Assembly: GCA_950022655.1 (NCBI GenBank)
Contig: OX465581.1
Location: 36,303,300 to 36,367,299 of the forward strand
From: Alentia gelatinosa
Lineage: Eukaryota; Annelida; Polychaeta; Phyllodocida; Polynoidae
Direction of reading: 5' to 3'
DNA: 64,000 nucleotides
A program made the translations under genes and the position numbers. The notes under the pieces are model-generated. The model did no database searches, was not told the DNA's origin, and saw nothing but the letters and a program-made list of their open reading frames with translations. Shown one piece after another: positions 24,795 through 35,420 of the stretch; position 1 is the stretch's first letter, and each line of letters starts with the position of its first letter.

Positions 24795-25368
24795 GGTGGA
24801 GTAGACGCTGTGACGTTGCACTTCAGTAGATAACTTGACGTCATAGTGTCGTTGCAATGGAAGACTTAGCTCGTGAAATTCGGTTAAATTTCGATACAGC
24901 AGTAACACCACTGGCGATTCAGTGAGTTGAGTGTCACCATACAATTAGGTTTTAATCATTCCTTTTATTTCCCCCACACGCAGAGGTGTTTTTTTGTTGT
25001 TGATCATCCCAGCCGAGAAGTCATTGGTAAAAAGACAAATAATTGATGTGGTGTTCAGTCCTCATCTCAGAACGACCACTGTACATAGTAATTTCACCGG
25101 AATGATTCATCAATACATATCTGAATAAAAGTTGGATATATTTCAATGTAATCCCGTCTCCTGTCATTTATTATTTAAAAAAAAATTCAAATCTAGTAGC
25201 AATGAGCATTAAAGTGGAAATGAACGCGAATGGAGAAGTACATTAAACGAAATGAGAAGAATAACGATTACAATTATTTAAAAAAACCATCTTTGAATGA
25301 GCATGTGTAGAAAAAGACAATTGTATCAAAATTGTTTGTGAAGATCGCAGTATTGCCTGGGTTCCATC

Positions 25369-25465
25369 GAGCCCTCTAGCCGATGACCGGGGAACCAGCG
25401 TAATAACAGCACTACTTGTGATAGGGGTTCTTGCTCTAACCACCAGGAGCCGCCACTGAGCTTCC
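25369..25465 (-). repeat. Possible tRNA-derived SINE head, minus strand
   Basis: On the minus strand CTGGTGGTTAGAGC resembles box A and GGTTCCCCGGTCATCGG a decayed box B. The CACCAGGAGCCGCCACTGAG end is echoed near 1,047-1,066 (CACCAGGAGGAGCCACTGAG). Confidence 0.25.
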
Positions 25466-25640
25466 AGAGGACACAATGACTCACACTTCAAGTAATGTTG
25501 TATTCACTACTCACCATTGGACTAATTATTTGGAAAAAATCTTGTAAATAATTAGAAATTCGACCTAAGTGCTGTGCATTGTTTATATAAAATAGTTCCT
25601 ATATTGTCCGTCAGGTGGTAAAAAAAAGCCGTATTCTCCT

Positions 25641-25672
25641 ACACACACACGCGCGCGTGCGCGCGCGCGCGC
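25641..25672 (+). repeat. Alternating CA/CG purine-pyrimidine tract
   Basis: ACACACACAC then a GC alternation of about 22 bases, with one GTGC interruption. It can adopt Z-DNA. Confidence 0.9.
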
Positions 25673-26038
25673 ATATTGATGTTTTTCAGATAGGTTTATC
25701 ATATTTCTAAATTCGCCACTCATCTAACCTGGCAATATTCATATAAGAACAAAACCCATAGTGTGGAGTTTGTATACAGATCTATACACAGGTGCCCAGA
25801 ACACTGATGTGTGGTGTGAACCTACGTTCAAACCCAGAGATAATATGTAGCCTAATTTTCGTTTTGGTTTTGAGCTAGAGCCTATAGACTGCTCACGATG
25901 GAAGCCATGCGCATCCACCACTTACAATGATTCTACGGTCTTCACAGTGGCGCCCTCTCTCGGGCGTAAGTCCCTACTGCATTGAGACTCCCACAGGTGG
26001 CATGTTTATAGGCTTTACAACAACCTGCAAAACGTTGT

Positions 26039-26505
26039 GATCTAAAAACTACAGGACTAAACCAATCTTTGATTTTGGCATGGCTTGAAATAAATCATAA
26101 GAGAAAAAATATGTCTGTATGTATCTACAAAAAAGAAGAGCAGGTTAGAGTTTTTCTCTCCGTGAGATTCTAACCCTCGTGGCTTTTCAGTCTGGTTCAC
26201 TCTGTCTCTATGTATGGGTGAAACTCAAAGCAGATCCAGCCAAAATCATAGGTAGGTAACCAACGTAAAGTCGTGGTCTCGGAGGCTGAACTCAGAGTAA
26301 GGAGATCAGAAAACTACAGTTCTAAATTATGTTTTCAATATGGCAGGAAATGAATGCTAAGGATAGAAATACATCAGAGTAGATTAATAAAAAAAAGAAT
26401 AGCAGAATTGAGTTTAGCACTTCACGAGAATCTCACCCTCGTGGCCCTTCAGTCTCCAGCCCTAGATCTGGTTCACTCTGTCACCAAGCGGATCTGACCA
26501 GAATT
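26039..26505 (+). repeat. Diverged direct repeat of about 200 bp
   Basis: Units at about 26,039-26,245 and 26,307-26,505 share AAACTACAG, GGCATGG/GGCAGG-AAATGAAT-like, CCCTCGTGGC-TTCAGTC and TCTGGTTCACTCTGTC in order. Confidence 0.55.
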
Positions 26506-27209
26506 TACACGTTTTATATGTGGTGGGTAATTATCAAACTTACAGCCATAATCAGCACATTTACAGCCAAAATCGTTAATGTTACAATTAGGTACATATT
26601 TGTAATCGTCGGTGAAATAGTTTATCAAGGCCTGTTGAAGTGGAAATATCTTTCAAAATCTTGAGTTCCTATATCAACACCCTAAAAAAATTCTGACTGC
26701 CGACCCCACCCAAGGCGTCCCAAAATGTGCCAGTTGTTAAGAAACCCCCAGCACACCTAGGACCATAATCTCAATCGTTACAACCGGGACGACTTTTCAA
26801 TAAAGCTCATTGTTCACCTTTCCATTCACAATTGTCTTCTCTTACATATGTTATTATTGACGGCAACAGGAAGGGGACATAATATAACGGCACCTGGACT
26901 GATGGCACCACGGACCGGTGGCACCTGGACTGATGGCACCTCTTTTCAGTTTCACCTGGACTGATGGCACCCGTGCCTGGACTGATGGCACCACATGCCT
27001 AGACTGATGGCACCACCTCAACTTTTTTCCCTGGACTTATGGGCATCATTTGATTTATGAGATATGTAATATATGGTAGTCATGTATTAACAGGGTTGCC
27101 ATTTCAGTTTTCAGCTTTTCTTTTCTTAATTGGAAAAACTCGGGTATATGTTAGGCTATAGAGTGGCCGCAGAGGGGGCCACGGGTACCGGAACACCGAT
27201 GGGCCGAGA

Positions 27210-27225
27210 GGGGGGGGGGGGGGGG
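27210..27225 (+). repeat. G16 homopolymer
   Basis: An uninterrupted run of 16 G inside the foldback element's GC-rich interior. Confidence 0.95.
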
Positions 27226-27517
27226 CACTCTGCCAGTGCCAAGTGGGCTGAGGAACGGCTGGGAACCTGTGAATGCATCCAGGAGCATGTGAATGCGGCA
27301 AAACTAAATTGGTAATCATAAGGCCACTCAAAAAAAACAAACTTGTTTCTCATTACCGCACGCATCTGCAAAAACAATTTTAGAAGATTTTTTGTTTGTT
27401 TTTTGGTTAAAATAAGATGAACCTTGATAGAAAAGATGGAAAGTATGTGTATTTAGTATCAAATTAAAGCTCCTCATGCCAGAGATGCTTTCAATGTATA
27501 AACAGTATGAATCTGAA

Positions 27518-27600
27518 AACCCAGCATATGCAGACACCCTGCATAAGCGGGCACTTTGGCCCGGAACGGAGGGTGACCACTTACACAGGGTTATACTGTA
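27518..27600 (-). mobile_element. pogo/Tigger-like end nested in the foldback element
   Basis: Read on the minus strand it begins TACAGTATAACCCTG, followed by GCCAAAGTGCCCGCTTATG. This is a TA-flanked pogo/Tigger-type terminus. It lies between the inner inverted repeats of the foldback element. Confidence 0.45.
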
Positions 27601-27934
27601 TGTCTAAAGCCCATTTTATGACACTTTTAAGCCATTTTTGATCCAGCAAAAAAAAAGGGGAAAAAAAGCGCCCTCATCATATTTTTCATGGCTTGGTGAT
27701 GAGAAACAAGTTTGTTTTTTTGAGTGGCCTAAAGGACCCGCCACATACTAAAATGTATGAACGACAAATGCTCGGGAAAACATAAGGGTTTATAATTTCT
27801 TTAAAAAAATGCCATCAATCTAAGTGAGTCGTGCCATCAGTCTAGGTAGTGGTGCCATCGGTTTAGGAAAAAATGTTGCCATCAGTCCAGGTGCCATTGG
27901 TCCGTGGTGCCATCAGTCTAGTAATCAATATAAC

Positions 27935-30861
27935 ATATACGGGTAATTTTATGACTATTCACGTCTATTGCACATCTTTTAATCTATCCCGCAAGTGATA
28001 GAATTAATTTCTGACACATCGCTTAATCATCACCGACCCGGGTGATTCAGACTACACAATGACTTACCTTTAAGCGAGGCCTGTAGAGGGACCATGCTGT
28101 GGTTGATCCCGCTAAATTCTCAAAAGGGAATCTCCATTTGTGTTGTCGCTTTAGAGTTTACTGAATTAGATTTTCAAGAAACTACTTAATCATCAGTCGT
28201 ACGGTTGGTTTTATGTTTTTCTTGTTCATCTGTGATAAAGGCATATACCCTGCAATTCACAGTGGTGCCACATGGAGATTTTTCAAATACTACTCGGTCG
28301 AAACTGGTACCTTATCATATGTTCTGATACCAAACGAGTGAAATATTACATTTTTTCTAGTTAAATTGCCTAATTCAACTGGTAAAATATATCACGTTGA
28401 AATTGCTTGGTATATAATTTGAAAGGTACTGAAAAGGTGGTTTTCTTCAATTCTTTCAAAAAAACAACTATGAGCTCTATAGATTTTAGTACTTGAATAT
28501 GTAGTGTCCATTTATCATATTCTATGAAAGTTTTAAGAATATGATAATACATTTTACTATATGAAATCAAGCTTTTTAGAAACTATATTTTCTTTTATAA
28601 TGATCAACTCAACACGTGCCTGGGAGAAAAATGACGGTTTATTTCACAGCAGAGGTGAGTGTCATTTTGAAAAATTGTTATCATTTGTGAATGGTAAAGA
28701 TAGAAAATGTAGCCCAACCCCTAGAAAAGTTTATAATTATGGTGGGTGGGTGGTAAGTCCAAGTCATTGTTGACGACGGGTGCAGGAGGTTGTGACATCA
28801 CGGCGAAAAGTTCCAGTGTCTACATCCGTATTCCAATTATATGGATTCCTATGCTAAGAGCATTCTAGTTCCTGGTCTGGTCACATAGGGGTAGGGTGCA
28901 CAAAGTCACAAAATAGTGCCTTAGGTCTTTTATTTTCAGAATGTATACATTGTAGTTTATTGATTTACATGATTATACACTCATCCATTTCCAAAGTAGT
29001 ACTTATCTATTTAGATAAAAGCAAAATAATCAGAAGCCTCAATCTCTAATAAATAAAATCATTCTCTCTCTATTGCTTATGCAATCATATTTTTACTTAT
29101 TTTCATCCTTAGGAGATACATAGACCGGAATATACATACCCCCCTACAAAAAAAGATAAACCCAACCCCTAAAAAGTGACCTTTTCAGTGGGTGTCATAA
29201 AAAACATGCCCCGAGATTTAGAGGGACCTGGACAACCTCTGCCCTCCTGACAATGCATCACGTCCCTGCCACAACCGTGCATGCTCTAACCAGTATCAAA
29301 TTGACACGGCCGAACGACACGTAATTTGACCAGAGACTGGTTTTCCTCCAGTCAAAGATAAATCTCAGCAGTCATGCAATTTGGGCAGGAGGCAGGCTCA
29401 TTTCATGAGTGTCCAGAAATTCGCTTCAACGTTTATTGATAGCGTGTGGTCTGCACTAATCCAAATCACACTATGATTAGCTTAATTACATATGTGATTA
29501 TAGATATTTCTATGTGTATACATTTTATACACAGTAAAGCCCTCCTTAAGGCAATCCCGCGTATTGAGACACCCCGCGTTAGGGGTGAGTTTTGGTATGT
29601 ATTTTAACCCCGCGTAATATGTCACCTCGCGTTAGCGGACGCCTGCCCTTAGGTATGGAATGCTTTTTAACCTCAAGGGTTCACTTTGGAGGCACACCTT
29701 GTTAGATACGAGTGGGCAGTGTGGGGTCACTGTTCTTCTTTTCTTGTCTTTTGTTCCGTTCCCAAATTGTGCTATAGGAAGAACATCTAAAATGAGGCGA
29801 ATCTACAGTTTGCACTTTATTGAAGACAAAAGCCATAATAAGTATGCAACTTCTCTCGTCGAAGCTATAACATGTATACTGCAGATCGCAGTAGGATTGG
29901 ACCCCTCCACAAACACCTCATAGCATACATCAAATCTAAGCTATTGCCGGAACTTAAACCATGCTATAAGCATCACCTTCTGTGTATATAACGCCCACCT
30001 CATACCAGCTGGTCCAATCTTATACGCTGATATTAGTTTCCATAAGCTGGTGAACTGCGCAGTTATTGCTGATATTTATTGACATATCCGTAAACATGAA
30101 GCTGGGATATCTACAGACTGCCGCCTTCAATAGAAATGGCCTTCAATAAGCCATGGTGCATTTCTTAATTCAGTTTGAGATCACAACGATTCCGATGTAT
30201 GTAGGCGTATAACGGGTTGGCATTGCTGACAAATTGCTTTGGTAGCGACATAGGCTGGCAAATTTATATCATTCACATATATGAAGTGAAAGAGAAAATG
30301 ATTTCCCCTGAGGGTTTATGGCATTGATTCCCTGCACATTGATGTAAAAGAAAACATCAGGACCCAAATTAGTCAGCAGATCTATTGAATTCTGATTATC
30401 TGGTGCTAAATATATATGGCTGCATGTATATTCATATCACAATGGCTGGCATGGTATGGCCCTCTCATTCAATAAAAACATGGCATAAGTGCCTTATGCC
30501 ATTTGCTTTTTCCCAAATCTAGCTGAGAGCTGATGATAAGAATCCAAGTTATTCATGACAGCTCCCAAAATAATGAAAAAAGGTTTGAAAAGAAACGGAT
30601 TTTGTGAAGATTGAGTAAATAATGAATTCCGTCAGGTTGGAATATTGATTCGATAAATGATAGAATTGGAGATCTGATTATAAAAATATGATTTTTATTT
30701 CCTTGTTTAAGATATATGGTCACCATTTCCCCCCCTTTTTTAAGGTGTTTATTCACTTCTGGTGAAACAATGTTGAGATAAATATATAAAGTATGAGGTA
30801 TGTTAGTAGGTGTACATTTTACGCTTATTACTTTTGTGTCAAGGATTTCCAATACAATCGT
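27935..30861. other. Intergenic, no gene seen
   Basis: Mostly AT-rich. The only recognisable item is the Tigger terminal fragment at 29,532. Confidence 0.4.
29532..29720 (+). mobile_element. Tigger-type terminal fragment
   Basis: Preceded by TA, it begins CAGTAAAGCCCTCCTTAAGG. It shares GGTATGGAAT, the CTTTTTAACC-like block and the CACCTTGTTA-like block with the Tigger left end at 60,890, in the same order. No transposase follows. Confidence 0.6.
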
Positions 30862-31035
30862 AGTTTTTTCTTCAAGGTGTCCTTGTTCTTAGCTCTTAGC
30901 ACATGTGGTGGCAAATGATTCCACAGTATACTAGTTCTCAGTGCATAGGACTTTTTTTTATACAAACTATTCTTATACTGCCTCTCTTTTTATTTTAGTA
31001 TCACGTCTGGTCCTGGTATTTTGATAGCTTATAAA
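30862..31035 (-). pseudogene. LINE ORF2 C-terminal fragment, minus strand
   Basis: The minus-strand translation contains KSYALRTSILWNHLPPHVLR followed by AKNKDTLKKK. It has the RxxxLWNxLP plus FKxxL-type ending typical of CR1/Jockey-clade LINE proteins. It is head-to-head with the reverse transcriptase remnant at 31,370, so the two are separate insertions or an inverted copy. Confidence 0.65.
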
Positions 31036-31369
31036 CGATTACCAAAATTTGTTCCTCCCTTCTGTCTGCCAGCATTAATAGTAATCAACATGGTTAAACG
31101 AGGCCTAAATGAATATATGTGAAAAGAACAAGGTGCAAGTAGTATTTAATTTTTGAGTCATTATCCTTTGGTGTGGGCGGGTGGGGAAACTGAAGTAGCG
31201 GCAACCGCGAGCTGTTTGCTGGTCGGGGATGACGTCACACTTTGCAGATAGGTCTCAGATGGCACGATATTTGCCATGGTGGATACTGTATAACTCGAAT
31301 AAAGAAAAATGAAGAAAAAACACACATACTGAATATTGATAAGAATACTTACAAATTCAATTTCAGATA

Positions 31370-31900
31370 AAACTGATCAGATTCGCCTATATCAATTTTG
31401 GTGTGCGGCAAGGATCCATAATGGGTCCACTTTTGTTTATTCTATTCATCAATGACCTCAGATCTGTTGGAGATCCAATATGTTGACGATTCTTTTTTTT
31501 CATTTTTACGCTATAGAAACCCATTAATGGTACGCCAAAAGCTGTCGTCTGAAATTGGGTTATAAGGGAAAAACGTAGCTTTAGTTGCTCAAGCTACAAG
31601 TATCCTGGTGCTGAGATTAGTAGTTTTCTGACAGGAAAAAGCACACTAATTCTATGATTATGAATATCGGTAGTCTATATTTCAAATTTGCTAAATTGCG
31701 CAAGTGCTTTACTTGTGATGTGAAATAGGTCTACTCGGTTAATGTTGTCTCTCTATTTGAATATTGTTCATATGTATTCGAAAACATGAGAAAGCAAGAA
31801 CAGGTCAACATTAATATTTATATCTTCACATCAGGGGACTACGCATTACTATTAATAAAGATCTTGGATACAAGTCAATTGCCCAGCTCCATGTGAAGTA
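31370..31900 (+). pseudogene. Degenerate non-LTR retrotransposon reverse transcriptase
   Basis: From 31,400 the translation GVRQGSIMGPLLFILFINDL matches the LINE reverse transcriptase motif usually written GVPQGSxLGPLLF. A shift later gives YVDDS, the catalytic YxDD box, with the sequence between them shortened. Further C-terminal matches are KYPGAEISSF (about 31,595) and SLFEYCSYVFENM (about 31,750), which resemble thumb-region text of CR1/Jockey-type elements. Stops and frameshifts are frequent, so it is not functional. Confidence 0.75.
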
Positions 31901-33503
31901 CGTGGTGGGAATGCCGGGAAAATACTGCTCTTAGTTTTGATGTTCAGGTATAGGTTCAACAATGACTGGCTGAACCACAATAACAGATGAACCCTAAGTT
32001 CTGTGAGGTCAAGCGTAATTTCACCGGAGCTAAATAGAAAAAGCAATCTGCAGTATATGATATTAACAATTAAAAGATGACGTAGTGTAGGTCTCACACT
32101 GTCAGGCAGGGTGGGGTGGAAATCAGCAATGATATAGAGTAGCAATATGTACTTGAATAAATTTTTCCTGAATAAAAAAACACCCAAGAAAAAACCCATA
32201 ATCAGAACACACAATTCAATATATATAGCGAACATGACTCAGTAGAGTCGTAGACACTGTGCCAATGTTTATATTATTAAAAGTAGCGGCGTTCTGTCCC
32301 ATATTGCTGCAAACTGCATGCTAACATACTTGGAAGTGACGATATGATTTCCAATAATTCGAAAAATGAATTAGTGGTCAATGCCGATCTCTCTCTGAAC
32401 TAGATTTACACTGGAATGTACTAGACATTTTGATTATATACTTAACCAGCGAATGACATAACATTAAAATTGCTGGTGAAGAAAAGGCAATTACCTCTTT
32501 TACGTGACGTAAGTTATTAGAAACATCAAAGAGAACTGACAGCTAATCTACGTACTTAAGCATTGTTAAAAGAATATTAATGACAGACGTTATCTAGTGG
32601 ACCTCACTTTCTGAAACGACTAACAGTATGTTTATCAACAAGTGCAGTTATTTTTGTCTAAATACTCCTTTAGGTATTTGGTAACGTTTCTGATGATTAT
32701 TGTGTAATCTGGAAATTGATATACATATTACAAAGAATGGTATATGGTATATTTAACCGAAGTCGGTGAGCATCTCGGACCAAAATATTTCTGAATAGAT
32801 GCCATTCAGTCACACTAACGATGTCTCTATATATTATTGATACCCCCAGGGGCCCACAGCGCTTTGCATGGACAATATCCTGTACTCTGACACCTATAGA
32901 TATGCTCTAGCTCACGTGTCTCAAATTGAGGGTGCTGCACAGTTTAGCACTGCGGATGTTGCTTCCCATCCAGGAAAGGGTCACATGGGAACATATATAT
33001 GGTCGCAATTTACATATCTCATTTATCAAAACTTAAAAGGCGCGGAATAGCAACATTCCTAAGAGATCATATTCCCATGCAAAATTTTGAGGATTATTAG
33101 ATTTTACAATTGTGTTTTCTTCCGTAGTTTAACATAATGAAAATAGTTTTGACAAAATAGATAAGAACTCGCACATATCCTGCCTCTATTAGAATAAGTT
33201 GGAGACAAACATCAAAATATATATACGCGATGACGCACCTCTTTGATCAAATATACATTAGCAGAATTCCCTGACCCTGACCTAGACGTCATAATCAATA
33301 AGGTAACATGCGCTTTATACATATACATTTCGACCTTTCTATATTGACCCAATAAAGAAGGCGGCCGTATTAGCAACCGTTCCCAACACAAAACGCCGTT
33401 TCCCACAGATCTCCTAATCACTTTGTTCGTGCATGGAGCAAGACCAACCATGAGCAAGTTCAATATTTATAGTCAGTTGGTGAGCAGACATGGATCTTGT
33501 TTT

Positions 33504-33748
33504 GGCTGCGTTCACACCAGGCGATTATCGCCACCGACAGATTATTTCATATTTTCGATATGAGTAGCTGTAAAAGATACATACAAACATGACGAACTAT
33601 TTCTATTGCTAAAAGTATGCAATTTAGCACCGCTGACTGACGATTTTGGCTTCTGACGAAAACAACCTGGGATGAAATAATCTTGGCCTTGTCACATTTT
33701 ACAAGCAAAAAACTGTCTGCAAGCAAAATTCGTCAGGTGGAAACGCTT
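33504..33748. mobile_element. Possible MITE with GGCTGCGTTCACACC end
   Basis: TGCGTTCACACCAGGCG at the left and the reverse of CGTCAGGTGGAAACGCT at the right pair at most positions. No frame is present inside. Confidence 0.35.
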
Positions 33749-34441
33749 CAATTACTTGACCGGTCAACGATTATTGATACTAGATATTCATGAGTGAGCA
33801 CCACCGACGGATTTTTTCGGTCTTGATGTAGTAGAGGGAAACTGGTCCCGAGTGTACGAATATCGAGGTTACAAGGTAAATAGCTACAATAGTAACTTAA
33901 CGAGACCTTAGCTGAGTAAAGCAATTGTTCCCAAGGGACTTATATCTTCAAATATTGATAACAAATGCAGCTAATTGACCTCTGATCGGTGGGGTAGTTC
34001 GGAGAAATTGAAATAAACACGTCAATAAAAAATAGATATAAAAAAGATAAAGATATGTACGATCTAATCGAGTAACTTCAACTTGAATGTTTCCTTCACA
34101 CATCTAAGCTTCGATATGATTGGTTGAGACTGCGTCACGTATACAACCTGATAACGTCAACATAAGTATTAAAGTGTCAGCCTTGGTACGAAAACTGAAG
34201 TTGGTGAAGAAAACTACACCCCCAGCAGCATGTAATTATAGAGTATTCATCTTTACTATATACCCATGCCGTATATACTGTATATACGCACCGTTTCGGC
34301 ATATGACGTAAAAATACTGTACGGACCAGCGGTCCCTACACTAAAATACGGACCACCTTGCCATACACATTTATTAAAATTTTGGTTGTTAAGAAAAATG
34401 AAATTGATTTAAAAAAAAATTCTCGGATATATAGTAAATAT

Positions 34442-34588
34442 ATAACGTCCAACCATGCTTGTACAAGTCACAGAACTCGATGATAATTTACCGTTTGTAC
34501 GGAACTCGGCATAAATGCCTCGGTCCGTACAAACCGTAAATTACCATCTCGATCTGTGAATTGTACAGCATGGTCAGGACGTTCTATA
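34442..34588. mobile_element. Hairpin MITE with about 62-base arms
   Basis: The left arm begins ATAACGTCCAACCATGC and includes GATAATTTACCGTTTGTACGG. The right arm is its near-perfect reverse complement, ending GCATGGTCAGGACGTTCTAT. The loop is about 18 bases. Confidence 0.75.
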
Positions 34589-35255
34589 TCATTACTGTAG
34601 GTATATAGTGATATCGGTGCATTTTCCGTCGGCAGGTGTAAACACTGCCTCACCTGGGCCCGGGTGGTCGTGCGTAGGGCGGGCGCGGATATATGACCAC
34701 AAACTGTAAGCCTGAGAACGTGCATACTACAAGCAGACTTCAGCACCAGTCTGCAAACACTGTTAACGTGCTGGAGGACCCGGCCTCGTACCGAGACCCG
34801 GGAGTTTATCCTCCACACAGAGCTCCCCCGCCCTCACCCCCCGGCTCTGGCACTCTCATAGGTCTAGAGCCTTTTGCTAGGTGGAGATAATCCCCTTTAT
34901 GGATTAAAGGGAGGGGATCATTAGGGCTTAAGCTTTAACCTTTCGACCTCGGTCATTTTAAACCTGGAACAGTTATGACAACTACTCTCCACTTTTTTTT
35001 TGTATTTACAAATAGGGGTAGCTAAAGTATAAGAATACGATTAAATTTGTGTGAATATCTATTTTCAAATTGGATAGTTATGATAAATGCTTATACATAA
35101 CTAACCAAATTACACATTGTATGCGTGTAATTATAAGACAAAAGTTAAGATATAGACATGAGCCTTATGTATATGCTACTGTTTCACCGGTATATAGATA
35201 TGTGTGCACCTACCAATCTTCTTATTGTGTTATGTTAATATATGCACGCTCTAAG

Positions 35256-35420
35256 GGGCCATCCATAATGTACATACACGCTGAGGTGGGGGGGGGGGGG
35301 GCAAAATTTTGGAAATTTTGCATATGCCCCTTCTTTGCTCTATTGCGTACAAGATTGTGAGCGGATGTAGGGTGGTTCGAAATTTCATCAATTCTGCATA
35401 CGTACTTTATTGATGGGCCC
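35256..35420 (-). mobile_element. GGGCCATCC MITE, copy 2, inverted
   Basis: Ends GGGCCATCCATAATGT and ACTTTATTGATGGGCCC form imperfect inverted repeats. Interior CTATTGCGTACAAGATTG is the reverse complement of the copy 1 interior, so this copy is inverted. A 14-base G run (35,288-35,301) takes the place of copy 1's C run. Confidence 0.7.

Larger units (their letters stand above)
22969..26888. other. Intergenic, no gene seen
   Basis: AT-rich, with the CACGTG cluster, a weak CTCF-like site, SINE-like heads, the CA/CG tract and a diverged direct repeat as listed. No splice-bounded coding segment was recognised. Confidence 0.4.
26889..27926. mobile_element. Foldback DNA transposon with iterated 17-bp arms
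   Basis: The left arm (26,889-27,050) has about seven copies of CCTGGACTGATGGCACC or variants. The right arm (27,800-27,926) has about five copies of the reverse complement. The outermost ends pair at equal length (GACTGATGGCACCACGGACC on both). AATATAAC flanks the element on both sides (26,881-26,888 and 27,927-27,934), an 8-base target duplication as made by hAT elements. An inner inverted pair beginning GGCCACTCA lies at 27,320-27,354 and 27,698-27,732. No transposase frame is present. Confidence 0.7.

Noticed and set aside
26889..27050. Short direct repeats that could suggest a CRISPR array
   Set aside because: Units have irregular spacing, vary in sequence and recur inverted 850 bases away. 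This is the arm of a foldback transposon in a eukaryotic genome.
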